Shown: positions 47,607 through 58,181 of the stretch, in pieces | Numbering within the stretch: the stretch's first letter is position 1 | Layout of the letters: each line of letters opens with the position of its first letter | Assembly: GCA_031269775.1 (NCBI GenBank) | Contig: JAISYQ010000027.1 | Coordinates: forward strand, 39,401-103,400 | DNA: 64,000 nt | DNA from: Streptococcaceae bacterium | GTDB lineage: Bacteria > Bacillota > Bacilli > Lactobacillales > Streptococcaceae | Direction: 5' to 3' | The notes under the pieces: generated by a model | Seen by the model: only the letters and a program-made list of their open reading frames with translations | Told to the model about the DNA's origin: nothing | Databases searched by the model: none | Translations under genes and position numbers: made by a program

Positions 47607-47764
47607 TGGAAAAGAGTGTAGTAAAAATAAAAGATGAAAAAAATTTAAAGGAAAATAAATGGTGGCAAGTGCTTTTAAAGAATTTTGGTAATTCTATGCA
47701 AATTGTTGGTGCAACTAAGACAATGATTGCCCAAGTATATGCAGATCGCAGTCATAAAAAATAA
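47607..47764 (+). pseudogene. Small peptide gene split by a -1 shift at an A6 run
   Basis: A strong site (AAGGGGGAA) precedes an ATG encoding MEKSVVKIKDEKI and then a stop. One base back, the frame continues as NLKENKWWQVLLKNFGNSMQ, through IVGATKTMIAQVYADRSHKK to TAA at 47764. The shift falls in AAAAAA at ~47638-47643, so the intact form would be ~52 residues. It may be a homopolymer indel, a sequencing error or slippage. The protein is basic, with one amphipathic helix; function unknown. Confidence 0.5.
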
Positions 47765-47850
47765 TTTCTTTGAAAAATGAGCAAAAGACTAATTATTATA
47801 GCTAACCTTTGTCATTAAGACTTTCAAAGAAAACTATAATAACAACAATT

Positions 47851-48243
47851 CTACTGCTTTTGTTTATCAGCAGCAAAGTTATCCATTGTAAGAATGATGT
47901 CTTCTTCTTGTGAGGTTGTGGATTCACCATCAATGTTTATTGTATTTTCTTCAAAAAAACCAGATTGATTTAATGTTTTTTTTAGCCAATTATCAAATTT
48001 GCCATCTGTACATTTATTTAAATTTTCTTTTATAATTTTTAAACAATCAAACATGTTATTTATTTTATCTTTTGCAAATTCAGTAACTTCAGGATGTTGT
48101 TTTGCAAGCTTATTTATTTTATATTTTATATCCTTATGAAGTTCATTTTTAGCTTTTGGGGATAGTAAAGCAGTACTAACTAAAGCTGTTGCTCCGCCTA
48201 GAAAAGCACCTGTTAAAAATCCGTTTTTTATTCTCATAATCAA
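47851..48243 (-). CDS. YtxH-domain general-stress-type membrane protein
   Basis: This 130-residue protein has an N-terminal hydrophobic Gly/Ala-rich segment (NGFLTGAFLGGATALVSTALLS) followed by SPKAKNELHKD, the typical YtxH start, and a helical charged remainder. The family is small and poorly understood, usually near DUF948 proteins, as here. It starts at TTG 48243 or the in-frame ATG at 48237, which is better spaced from AAGGAG. Probably envelope-associated. Confidence 0.8.
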   Translation of the reverse strand: MIMRIKNGFLTGAFLGGATALVSTALLSPKAKNELHKDIKYKINKLAKQHPEVTEFAKDKINNMFDCLKIIKENLNKCTDGKFDNWLKKTLNQSGFFEENTINIDGESTTSQEEDIILTMDNFAADKQKQ

Positions 48244-48318
48244 TTTTCTCCTTTTTTTATATTATAGATTAATCTAAAAATTTTTACATTTTGGTAGAAG
48301 TTAATGATCCTTTTCAAG

Positions 48319-48756
48319 TTAATTGGTGATAGGATTTTTCTTTTTCATTTTTTTTAATAATTTAAAAATCTGTTTCCCTATGATTGTTATTGATGCAATT
48401 TTACCAGCAGTTTTTGTGCTAGTATTGATATGTGTTAAAAACTTACGACTTTGTGTATTTAAATCACTAACGCTAGCACTTAAATCAGCTATGGCTGTAA
48501 ATAAAGGGTCAATTGTTGCGGCTTTTTCATTTGCATCTTCCATTAAAGCATTGATTTTGGTTAATAATGCATCTATTTGATTGGTTAAAGGATTGATTTT
48601 TTTTGTGAAGACATTGATCGTATTGTTAGCAGTTTCAAAGGTTTGAATTATAGAATCCACCATTTTCATTATTTTGCTTGATAAAATAATGAAAGATAAG
48701 ACTAATAACGCAAAAGCTACAGCAATAATTATTAATGCAATACCATTGCCAGTCAT
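48319..48756 (-). CDS. DUF948-family membrane protein
   Basis: This 145-residue protein has one N-terminal membrane helix (about 6-29) followed by a long amphipathic coiled coil (30-115) and a basic tail ending KKMKKKNPITN. The helical repeat with regularly spaced Asn/Leu resembles DUF948 (YoxC-like) proteins. AAAGGAGG precedes ATG. It lies directly upstream of the YtxH gene, a common pairing. Function not known. Confidence 0.8.
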   Translation of the reverse strand: MTGNGIALIIIAVAFALLVLSFIILSSKIMKMVDSIIQTFETANNTINVFTKKINPLTNQIDALLTKINALMEDANEKAATIDPLFTAIADLSASVSDLNTQSRKFLTHINTSTKTAGKIASITIIGKQIFKLLKKMKKKNPITN

Positions 48757-48837
48757 TTTTAAACCTCCTTTAAGTTTAATTCATAAAGAATTATATCATT
48801 TATAATTGAATGAATTATAAAAATATACTCAATGATT

Positions 48838-49632
48838 TTATTTTTTAAGAGCCTTCCTATTTGTTTTTTGTAATAAATAAAATAGTGCCAAAAAGAAAAA
48901 AATAAATGATAAAGCTTGCGATATGTGAATTTTATTAAAAATCATTAAACTATCACTACGTAAGCTCTCAATAAAGAAACGTCCAAATGCATACCATGCA
49001 ACATATTGCCAAAAAATTTCGCCTTCACAGTAAAAATCTTTCCAATGACGAAGGAGCAATATTAAAAGTAAACCTAGCAAGTTCCAAAGCGATTCATATA
49101 AAAAAGTAGGTTGATAGTAAATGCCATCAATATTCATTCCCTCAACAATAAAATTAGGTAAATGAAGCGTGGAATGTAGAAAAGACTTAGTTGTTGTAAA
49201 GCCATGTGCTTCTTGATTAAAAAAATTGCCCCAACGTCCGATTATCTGTGCCATCAGAACACTTGGGGTTAAGATGTCTAAAAATTTTAAAAATGACAGT
49301 TTTCGTTTTTTACAGAAGAAAAAAAGGCAAACAATACTTGTAATAAGCCCACCGTAGATGGCAAGACCGCCATGCCAAAGAGCAAAAATCTCTGCAGGAT
49401 TTGCAAGATAATATGAAAAGTTAAAGATTACATAATATAAGCGTGCGCCCAAAAACCCAAGTGGAAGTGTATATATTACAAAATCAATAATAACGTCCCT
49501 TGAAAAAGCAATTTTTTTGGCTTCTTTGCAGGACATTAAGATACCAATAGCAATTCCTAAAGCAATTAGAATCGCATACCAACGAATATTTAATGGACCA
49601 AGACGTAAAGCAATTGGTGAAATGTTTAGCAA
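48838..49632 (-). CDS. lgt: Prolipoprotein diacylglyceryl transferase
   Basis: This 264-residue membrane enzyme transfers diacylglycerol to the lipobox Cys of prolipoproteins. It has about seven membrane helices, and the signature IGRWGNFFNQEAHG contains the essential Arg and Asn. The block IRWYAILIALGI near the start and FYQPTFLYESLWN are also family-typical. It starts with TTG after AAGGAG. No lspA is seen in the window. Confidence 0.95.
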   Translation of the reverse strand: MLNISPIALRLGPLNIRWYAILIALGIAIGILMSCKEAKKIAFSRDVIIDFVIYTLPLGFLGARLYYVIFNFSYYLANPAEIFALWHGGLAIYGGLITSIVCLFFFCKKRKLSFLKFLDILTPSVLMAQIIGRWGNFFNQEAHGFTTTKSFLHSTLHLPNFIVEGMNIDGIYYQPTFLYESLWNLLGLLLILLLRHWKDFYCEGEIFWQYVAWYAFGRFFIESLRSDSLMIFNKIHISQALSFIFFFLALFYLLQKTNRKALKK

Positions 49633-49804
49633 GTTCTGTTATCTCCTTGGATAATAAGATTGTCAGTTTTTATCTGACGAAATAATGTTTAAATTAAATA
49701 ATTTTTTGGTTTAAACTGTTTGTAAGCAGATAGAAGTCGTGTTTTTTCTCCTTGAAGCATTGTCTTTCTAACAAAGACTGAGCCTCTTTTCTTGCGACAA
49801 GTGT

Positions 49805-49963
49805 ATGAATAAGCTAGATAGAGTTTCATTTTTAAATATTAAACGAAGTGATACCGTCCAAGAGTTAGGGAGGAAAACACTATCTGACCAATTACGAAAG
49901 GATCTGATTTGGAATCAGAATCAACTTTACGAAGTACGCTTGCCTAAAGAATTTGTTGAGTAA
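49805..49963 (+). CDS. 52-codon open frame of unknown nature between lgt and rodA
   Basis: ATG at 49805 encodes MNKLDRVSFLNIKRSDTVQE, continuing to RKDLIWNQNQ and ending RLPKEFVE. The frame is also open upstream to ~49772 (containing FSCDKC), and there is no ribosome site. It reads like the tail of a longer protein left behind after decay. I do not recognise it. The rest of the 49.63-50.08 kb gap shows nothing else. Confidence 0.25.
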   Translation: MNKLDRVSFLNIKRSDTVQELGRKTLSDQLRKDLIWNQNQLYEVRLPKEFVE

Positions 49964-50079
49964 ATTTTCATTTTTTACCACCTTCTTTCGATTTTTTTAC
50001 CTGTTTTTTTTCTTGGAGAGTTTTTCAAAAAGTTATTCCTATTTGTTTATTTCTCTTGATTTTTTTATAGGTAGCTTTT

Positions 50080-51249
50080 TCATTCTCTTTGATAATGCAT
50101 AGATAAAATCAAGCCAACACCTAAGAGATTCCCTACCATTGATGATCCACCTTGCGATATAAAAGGCAATGGAATTCCTGTTAAAGGTAAAAGACCAATA
50201 TTAGCGCCGATATTTTCAAACACATGAAATAAAATCATCATAATCAAGCCTGCCGCAATATAAGTATAAAACTGATTGTTTGACTCAAAAGTAATTTTAA
50301 TCATATGATAAATCAAAAGAAAATATAATAAAATAACTAACGTACTACCCATAAAGCCAAAATTTTCACCAATAACTGTAAAAATCATATCTGATTCACG
50401 AATAGGGATATAAACTTGAGTTTTATTAAACCCTTTTCCAAATAAACCTCCTGAACCAATCGCTAGTAAACTTTGTTTTTGTTGATAAGATTGGCCATTT
50501 GCATCAGAAAACGGATCAAGCCATGAATCAATTCGCACTAATTGATAATTTTGTAAAATATGCGCTTTTTGTAAAACTTTCCGACCTACATTATTAGTTA
50601 TTAAAAAGATAAAAATGCCAATTAAAAGTAAAATCACTAAAATTGCCGGCAATAAAATTTTCCAAGAAATACCAGATAATAAAATCATACCGCATAAAAT
50701 AGCTAAAAATACTAAAATGGTTCCAAAATCATTTTGCAATTTCAGCAATATAAGGATTGGAAGTGTTGCAAGAATTAATTTTCCAATTAAAAACAAATCA
50801 CTTGCAATTTTTCGTTCTAAAAATTTTGCATTATGTAGCATAATAAGGTAAGCCAAGAATAAAATATAAGCAATTTTCATTAATTCAGAAGGTTGAAATA
50901 AGGTTTGTGAGCCAATACTTACCCAATTCTTAGCACCAGTTAATTTTACTAATGTGGGATTATAAAAGAAAAGCGGTAAAATCATCACTCCAAGTCCCAA
51001 AAGATATGAAGGTATAGCTAACAACCATAAGACATGTAAACTTATATATATGACAACCATCATTGCAATAAAACCGATTGCAATCCATATGATCTGTCTT
51101 GCCATCATTTTTACTAAAATATCTTCATAAGAAGAATGTTTTAAAGCGACAAAAAGTGATAATAACCCAATTAATATTAAAACAAAAACAGGCATCAATA
51201 CTCCATAATTAATTTGTGAATCAAATGCCTTTTGCCTTGTTCTTTTCAT
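50080..51249 (-). CDS. rodA: SEDS peptidoglycan polymerase, RodA/FtsW family
   Basis: This 389-residue membrane glycosyltransferase has about ten helices. The SEDS signature is present: GSGGLFGKGFNKTQVYIPIRESDMIF and, near the end, GIPLPFISQGGSS. RodA polymerises lipid II for cell elongation. The RodA rather than FtsW call is a judgement based on overall form, since no mur/fts genes are adjacent. It shows the organism has a peptidoglycan wall. Confidence 0.85.
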   Translation of the reverse strand: MKRTRQKAFDSQINYGVLMPVFVLILIGLLSLFVALKHSSYEDILVKMMARQIIWIAIGFIAMMVVIYISLHVLWLLAIPSYLLGLGVMILPLFFYNPTLVKLTGAKNWVSIGSQTLFQPSELMKIAYILFLAYLIMLHNAKFLERKIASDLFLIGKLILATLPILILLKLQNDFGTILVFLAILCGMILLSGISWKILLPAILVILLLIGIFIFLITNNVGRKVLQKAHILQNYQLVRIDSWLDPFSDANGQSYQQKQSLLAIGSGGLFGKGFNKTQVYIPIRESDMIFTVIGENFGFMGSTLVILLYFLLIYHMIKITFESNNQFYTYIAAGLIMMILFHVFENIGANIGLLPLTGIPLPFISQGGSSMVGNLLGVGLILSMHYQRE

Positions 51250-51265
51250 TTTTATACCTTTATTT

Positions 51266-52189
51266 TTATATAGTCAACTGAGGAATGATTTGTTTCTTAC
51301 GAGAAACTACACCCTTTAAAAAAGCATGATTATTTTTAAGTTTAACATCAAAAGCAGCTTCAATTTTATCATTATTTTCGCCTGCAACCAAAATTTCTGA
51401 ATTACTATTTAAAATATCTGTGATCATCAAGATAAAATCACTATACCCATTTTGCTCATTTTCTATTTTCATTGCTTTTTCTAGAATCTCTTGACGAGTT
51501 AATACTTCATTAATGTCAACGGTATTTACTTGAGCTACTCGCACACTTTTTTCATTTAAAAGAAAAGTTTTTGCATCTAGATTAATTAACTCTTTTTCTG
51601 ATTTAGAGGTTAAATTTATCCCAGCTTTTAATAAGGATAAACCATAGGTTTTAAGATCTATTTTTGCAATTTTTGCTAAAGATTGTGCAATCGTCTGATC
51701 TGTTTTATGAGTAGTTGGTGATTTAAATAACAAGGTATCAGAAATAATTGCAGATATAAGAATTCCAGCAATTTCTTTAGGAATTTCTACTTGATTTTCT
51801 TTAAACATGCGAGCCACAATTGATGAAGATGACCCTACTGGCTCTGATCTAAAAAATAACGGATTAGCTGTTGTAAAATTAGCAATTCGATGATGATCAA
51901 CTACTCCCCAGATATTTAGCTCATTAATATCAGAAATTGACTGTTGAAATTCATTATGATCCGTTAAAATAACCGTATCGACCCCTTCTGATGCGGCAGA
52001 TTTAATAACACGTGGAAGTTCTATGTTAAAAAAAGCTAAAGCATATTTTGTCTCTTCATTTGACTGACCTAAAGATACTGCTTCGGTATTTAGATTAAAT
52101 TTTTGCTTTGCCAAATAAGAAAAGCCAATAGCTGAAGCAATGGCATCTGTATCAGGGTTTTGATGCCCGAAAACTAAAATTTTAGACAT
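51266..52189 (-). CDS. ppaC: Manganese-dependent inorganic pyrophosphatase
   Basis: This 307-residue family II pyrophosphatase hydrolyses PPi to two phosphates with two Mn ions. It has the DHH-type ligands His9, Asp13 and Asp15 in [15 protein letters not shown], then GVVDHH (the DHH signature). The C-terminal DHHA2 substrate domain follows, and [10 protein letters not shown] carries the phosphate-binding SRKKQ motif. ATG follows AAGGAGAAA. Family II enzymes are typical of Bacilli. Confidence 0.96.
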   Translation of the reverse strand: MSKILVFGHQNPDTDAIASAIGFSYLAKQKFNLNTEAVSLGQSNEETKYALAFFNIELPRVIKSAASEGVDTVILTDHNEFQQSISDINELNIWGVVDHHRIANFTTANPLFFRSEPVGSSSSIVARMFKENQVEIPKEIAGILISAIISDTLLFKSPTTHKTDQTIAQSLAKIAKIDLKTYGLSLLKAGINLTSKSEKELINLDAKTFLLNEKSVRVAQVNTVDINEVLTRQEILEKAMKIENEQNGYSDFILMITDILNSNSEILVAGENNDKIEAAFDVKLKNNHAFLKGVVSRKKQIIPQLTI

Positions 52190-52209
52190 ATTTTTCTCCT
52201 TATTATCCT

Positions 52210-54045
52210 TTATTTCTTTTGCTCATCTTCTTTCATTGAAAGTACACTTAAAAAAGCTTCTTGCGGCACTTCAACACTTCCAATCTGCTTCATGCGCTTC
52301 TTACCTTCTTTTTGTTTTTCTAAAAGTTTACGCTTACGCGTGACATCTCCACCATAACATTTCGCCAAGACATTTTTTCGCAGCGCTTTTATATCACTAC
52401 GCGCTATAATCTTTTGCCCAATAGCTGCTTGCACAGGTACTTTAAACTGTTGACGTGGAATTAATTTTTTCAATTTTTCAACAATAACTTTTCCACGTTC
52501 ATAAGCAAAATCATGGTGAACAATAAATGACAATGTATCGACTTTCTCACTATTTAGCAAAATATCCATTTTGACCAAATTACTTACGTAATACCCACTT
52601 ATCTTATAATCAAAAGAAGCATAACCCTTAGTACTAGATTTTAATTTATCAAAAAAATCAAAAATAATCTCAGATAACGGAAGATTATAGATTACGTTTA
52701 CTAGGTAATCATCCATATAATCCATTGTGACAAACTCTCCTCGTTTTCTCTGAGATAACTCCATGACAGCACCTACATACTCATTTGGCACCATAATCTT
52801 TGCTTTAACATAAGGCTCTTCTACAGTTTTAATACGAACAGACTCAGGAAAAGCAGCCGGATTATCCACCACAATTTGTTTTCCATCTGTTAAATTGACA
52901 TGATAAATCACTGAAGGTGCCGTCATAATAAGTTCTAAATTAAATTCTCGTTCTAAGCGTTCTTGGACCACATCCATATGTAAAAGGCCTAAAAATCCAC
53001 AACGAAAACCAAAACCTAAGGCTTGCGAAGTTTCAGGTTCAAACATTAAAGCTGCATCATTTAATTGCAATTTTTCCAATGCTTCACGTAAATCTTCATA
53101 ACGCGAGTTATCAATCGGATACAATCCACAATAAACCATTGAGTTTAATTTTCGATAACCTGGCATTGCTTCACTTGCCGGATGATTCGCCAAAGTAATG
53201 GTATCGCCAACACGAGTATCTTGTACTGTCTTAATTAAAGCAGCCAAATAACCAACATCCCCTACCATCAGCTCTTTTCTTTGAACAGCCTTTGGAGAGA
53301 ACACGCCTACTTCAGTAACTTCAAATGTTTTACCAGTTGACATTAGCAAAATAGTATCTTTTGGTTTTACTACTCCATCTATGACACGAATATTTAAAAT
53401 CACTCCGCGATATGAATCATAAACCGAATCAAAAATTAAAGCTTTCAAAGGTGCATTAATAGAGCCTTTTGGCGCAGGGATTTTGGTCACGATCTGCTCT
53501 AGTAACTCTTCAATTCCAATATTAGCTTTAGCGCTTGCTAACACTGCCTCACTAGCATCAATTTCAATGATATTTTCGATTTCACTTTGCACCCGTTTGG
53601 GATTTGCTGCTGGCAGATCAATTTTATTAATCACCGGTAAAATTTCTAAATCATTGTCTAAAGCTAAATGCACATTTGCTAAAGTTTGAGCTTCAACACC
53701 TTGTGCTGCATCCACCACTAAAATTGCACCTTCACAAGCTGCCAATGACCGCGATACCTCATAGGTAAAATCCACATGTCCTGGAGTGTCAATCAAATGA
53801 AAAATATAAGTTGTACCGTTTTTGGCTTGATAATTTAACTCAATAGCATTTAATTTGATGGTAATGCCACGCTCTCGCTCTAGATCCATCGAATCAAGCA
53901 GTTGATCTTGCATTTCACGTGAAGTTACCGTATTGGTTTGCTCTAAAATTCGATCAGCCAAAGTAGATTTTCCGTGATCAATATGGGCAATAATTGAAAA
54001 ATTGCGAATTATCTCCTGGCGTTTCTCTCTTTCTTTACTATTCAT
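52210..54045 (-). CDS. lepA: Elongation factor 4 (LepA), ribosomal back-translocase
   Basis: This 611-residue translational GTPase has a G domain ([27 protein letters not shown]), EF-G-like domains and the LepA-specific C-terminal domain ([20 protein letters not shown], short: [15 protein letters not shown]). It acts on stalled or mistranslocated ribosomes. Length is normal. It lies in a reverse-strand run with ppaC and rodA; co-transcription is possible. Confidence 0.97.
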   Translation of the reverse strand: MNSKEREKRQEIIRNFSIIAHIDHGKSTLADRILEQTNTVTSREMQDQLLDSMDLERERGITIKLNAIELNYQAKNGTTYIFHLIDTPGHVDFTYEVSRSLAACEGAILVVDAAQGVEAQTLANVHLALDNDLEILPVINKIDLPAANPKRVQSEIENIIEIDASEAVLASAKANIGIEELLEQIVTKIPAPKGSINAPLKALIFDSVYDSYRGVILNIRVIDGVVKPKDTILLMSTGKTFEVTEVGVFSPKAVQRKELMVGDVGYLAALIKTVQDTRVGDTITLANHPASEAMPGYRKLNSMVYCGLYPIDNSRYEDLREALEKLQLNDAALMFEPETSQALGFGFRCGFLGLLHMDVVQERLEREFNLELIMTAPSVIYHVNLTDGKQIVVDNPAAFPESVRIKTVEEPYVKAKIMVPNEYVGAVMELSQRKRGEFVTMDYMDDYLVNVIYNLPLSEIIFDFFDKLKSSTKGYASFDYKISGYYVSNLVKMDILLNSEKVDTLSFIVHHDFAYERGKVIVEKLKKLIPRQQFKVPVQAAIGQKIIARSDIKALRKNVLAKCYGGDVTRKRKLLEKQKEGKKRMKQIGSVEVPQEAFLSVLSMKEDEQKK

Positions 54046-54107
54046 TTTACCTTCTACTCATTTTAAAACCTTTGAAATCTTAAAGTCTGAATTTTCAAAC
54101 AAGTTTT

Positions 54108-55781
54108 TTAAATTTTCTTACTATATTCCATAATTACCGGCAAAATCATCGGTTTACGTTTTGTTTGAACAAATAAATAACGCGTTAAAGCACTTCGTAT
54201 CTCTTTTTTTGCTTTATTCCACTCAAATTCAGGTAAAGCTAAATTTTCATTTACCACTGCGGCAATAATGTTTCGACTTTCTTTTATAATATCGCGTGAA
54301 TTTTTCACATAAACAAAACCACGAGAAGTTACTTGCGGTTTAGATACAATCACCTTATCACGACGGCTAATAGTTACAACAGCAAATAAAATTCCATCTT
54401 CTGATAAAATTTTACGATCATTTAAAACAACACTACCAATATCACCTACACCAATCCCATCAACCATCACATTCTCGGCTGAAATTTTACCACCTAAAAT
54501 CATTTGACCTTTATTATATTCTAAAATATCACCTTTATTTGTGATATGAACATTTTGTGGATCAACCCCTAACTCATACGCTAACTCTGCATGCGCTGCT
54601 AACTGTCGATACTCTCCTTGAACAGGAATAAAATGCTTGGGCTTTAATAAATTTAACATTAATTGCAAATCATAAGGATTAGCATGTCCTGAAACATGTA
54701 CATTAGCATTAATCATCTTAACTTCTCCACCAGCGCGATAAATTAAATCCTCTGTTTTTGCTACAAAAGTTTCCATTGCAATTGAAGGTGTTGTTGTAAT
54801 AAAAATCAAATCCCCTTTTTTAATTTTAATATTTTTATGATAACCCTTTGCCATGCGCTGCAACGCTTTAATAGGTTCTCCCATTTGACCAGTTTCTAAA
54901 ATCAATAACTCTTCATCAGAAATTTTAGAAAGTTTGTTTTTAGAAATCAGTAACCTCTCATCAGGCAACTTAATCTTTCCAATCTTCATTGCTGTTCGCA
55001 CAATAAGTTCTAAATCCTGACCTGTTAGTAATATTTTGCGATTAAATTTATATGCTGCATTTAATACTTGCTGAACACGCATTAAATTACTAGCCACTGA
55101 AGCTACAATAATTCGTCCATCCCAATAACGGATCGTCTCATAAATCTCTTCACCAACTTCACGTTCACTGGCAATTTGCAAAGGATTGTCCGCATTAGCT
55201 GAATCAGATAATAAAGCTAATACACCTTTTGAACCTATTTGTGCTAAACGCGAAAAATCTGTTCGATACTCAGACTCACTAGCTTGATCAAATTTGAAAT
55301 CGCCAGTATAAACAACCAAGCCCTCTTTTGTCTTAACCACAATCCCTAAAGTATCTGGAATAGTATGCGTTGTTTTAAAGAAACTAACAGTTACCTTTTT
55401 TTTAAAATCAATTTCTGTTTCTTCATTTACCACATGAAAGTTATTAAACTTTTTTATTTCGCTATAATCAGACACTGTTAATTTTGCCAGTTCAATTGTA
55501 AGTTCGCTACCAAAAACAGGGGCTTCAAGATCTGCTAAAAGGTAAGGGAGCCCTCCAATCGCATCTGCATGACCATGTGTTAAAAAAATCCCAGCAATCT
55601 TCGATGCATTTTCTACCAAATAAGAAAATTCAGGAATCACCACATCAATTCCTAACAATTCACTTTCAGGATATTTTAAACCACAATCTAGTACAAAAAT
55701 ACTATCATCCACCTCAATAATATACGCATTTTTCCCATTTTCACGTACACCCCCAAGAGGAATGATCTTAATTTTACTCAT
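54108..55781 (-). CDS. rnjB: Ribonuclease J2
   Basis: This 557-residue beta-CASP metallo-beta-lactamase protein has the zinc motif LTHGHADAIGG (His69, His71, Asp73), where the next His is Ala74; RNase J1 has HGHxDHIGG. This change marks the J2 paralogue, which has weak nuclease activity and partners J1 in RNA decay and processing. The beta-CASP region (VASNLMRVQQVLNAA) and VHVSGHA motif are intact. The J1 gene is not in the window. Confidence 0.88.
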   Translation of the reverse strand: MSKIKIIPLGGVRENGKNAYIIEVDDSIFVLDCGLKYPESELLGIDVVIPEFSYLVENASKIAGIFLTHGHADAIGGLPYLLADLEAPVFGSELTIELAKLTVSDYSEIKKFNNFHVVNEETEIDFKKKVTVSFFKTTHTIPDTLGIVVKTKEGLVVYTGDFKFDQASESEYRTDFSRLAQIGSKGVLALLSDSANADNPLQIASEREVGEEIYETIRYWDGRIIVASVASNLMRVQQVLNAAYKFNRKILLTGQDLELIVRTAMKIGKIKLPDERLLISKNKLSKISDEELLILETGQMGEPIKALQRMAKGYHKNIKIKKGDLIFITTTPSIAMETFVAKTEDLIYRAGGEVKMINANVHVSGHANPYDLQLMLNLLKPKHFIPVQGEYRQLAAHAELAYELGVDPQNVHITNKGDILEYNKGQMILGGKISAENVMVDGIGVGDIGSVVLNDRKILSEDGILFAVVTISRRDKVIVSKPQVTSRGFVYVKNSRDIIKESRNIIAAVVNENLALPEFEWNKAKKEIRSALTRYLFVQTKRKPMILPVIMEYSKKI

Positions 55782-55827
55782 TTTCTTTCACTCTCATTTC
55801 TTAAAACTCTAAACATTAAAATAAAAG

Positions 55828-56796
55828 TTAGCTATGATTTTCAAATAATACAGAGAGCGATCGATTTTCATGAATCCGAATTAATGCTTCACCAATTAAC
55901 TCTCCTACAGATATTTCTTCAATTTTAGCTATTCTTTTCTCAGACGGCAAATAAATAGAATCTGTCACAACCATTTTTGAAATCACTGATTTTTTAATTC
56001 TATCAAGTGCTAAACCAGATAATACTGGATGCGTACAAGAAGCGTAAATTGCTTTTGCTCCTGCTTGTTTTAAAGCATCAGCAGCTAAAGTAACCGTTCC
56101 AGCAGTATCAATCATATCATCGATTAATATGCATGTTTTTTCTGTAACATTACCAATAATATTCATCACTTCTGCTACATTAGCACACGGTCTGCGTTTA
56201 TCAATAATGGCAATTGGGCTTTTTAAAATTTCCGCTAATTTACGTGCACGTGTTACCCCACCATGATCAGGGGAAACTATCACTACATTCTCGCCTATTA
56301 AATCGTGATCTAAAAAATAATTTGCAATTAAAGGAGCCCCCATCAAATGATCTACAGGGATATCAAAAAATCCCTGAATTTGTGCTGCGTGAAGATCTAA
56401 AGTAACCAAACGACTTGCTCCAGCAATTGTTAACATATTTGCAATTAATTTAGATGTGATTGGTTCACGTGAGCGCGCTTTACGATCTTGACGTGCATAT
56501 CCAAAATAAGGTATCACTACATTAATCGTTGCAGCTGAGGCACGTTTTAACGCATCAATCATAATTAATAATTCCATCAAATGATCATTCACCGGTGCAC
56601 TGGTAGATTGAATTACATACACATGTGAGCCGCGAATGGATTCTTCAATATTGATCTTAATTTCTCCATCAGAAAACTGCGCTACTGAGCTTTTTCCCAA
56701 CTTCACACCAACTGCTCTGGCAATTTTTTCTGCTAAAAAAAGATTTGAATTTAATGCAAAAATCTTTAACTTTGGATCACGATAATGCTCTGACAT
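55828..56796 (-). CDS. prs: Ribose-phosphate pyrophosphokinase (PRPP synthetase)
   Basis: The product makes PRPP from ribose-5-phosphate and ATP for nucleotide, His and Trp synthesis. Family blocks include [51 protein letters not shown] and the PRPP loop [12 protein letters not shown]. The ATG at 56796 (MSEHYRDPK, 322 residues) has GGAGG five bases upstream; the longer frame from 56811 lacks a site. A short inverted-repeat element separates it from mnmA. Confidence 0.97.
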   Translation of the reverse strand: MSEHYRDPKLKIFALNSNLFLAEKIARAVGVKLGKSSVAQFSDGEIKINIEESIRGSHVYVIQSTSAPVNDHLMELLIMIDALKRASAATINVVIPYFGYARQDRKARSREPITSKLIANMLTIAGASRLVTLDLHAAQIQGFFDIPVDHLMGAPLIANYFLDHDLIGENVVIVSPDHGGVTRARKLAEILKSPIAIIDKRRPCANVAEVMNIIGNVTEKTCILIDDMIDTAGTVTLAADALKQAGAKAIYASCTHPVLSGLALDRIKKSVISKMVVTDSIYLPSEKRIAKIEEISVGELIGEALIRIHENRSLSVLFENHS

Positions 56797-56815
56797 AGTA
56801 TCCTCCATCACTTTT

Positions 56816-56873
56816 AGAGCCTGTTTATTACTCTTGTGAAATCATTCATCGCTAAAAGATCATAAACAGACTC

Positions 56874-56874
<1 letters not shown>
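56816..56874. repeat. 59 bp inverted-repeat element, family 2, between prs and mnmA
   Basis: AGAGCCTGTTTAT and ATAAACAGACTCT (12 of 13 complementary) bracket an AT-rich core with CATTCATCGCT. Its last base is the first base of the mnmA stop codon (read on the forward strand). It could act as a small terminator-like hairpin for mnmA. Confidence 0.7.
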
Positions 56875-58013
<1,139 letters not shown>

Positions 58014-58039
58014 CTAACCGTATTGCGCTTATAATTTTT

Positions 58040-58067
58040 ATTATACTTTGTAAAAATAAGTTGTAAA
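58040..58067 (-). promoter_or_regulatory. Promoter of mnmA
   Basis: The reverse strand has TTTACA (58062-58067) and a perfect TATAAT (58040-58045), spaced 16 bp. It reads towards mnmA. Confidence 0.6.
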
Positions 58068-58181
58068 GTGCATGAATTTATGATAGTTTTTATAAATCAA
58101 TAAAATTCTAAAACTTAAAACATCTCTCTACCATTTGTCTTAACTTCCAAACTTTAAAATCTTGAAAGGAATAATAAACAT

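Noticed and set aside
47607..47764. Programmed -1 frameshift at the A6 run
   Set aside because: The heptamer does not fit X XXY YYZ in the zero frame and no downstream stimulatory structure is evident; an indel is simpler.
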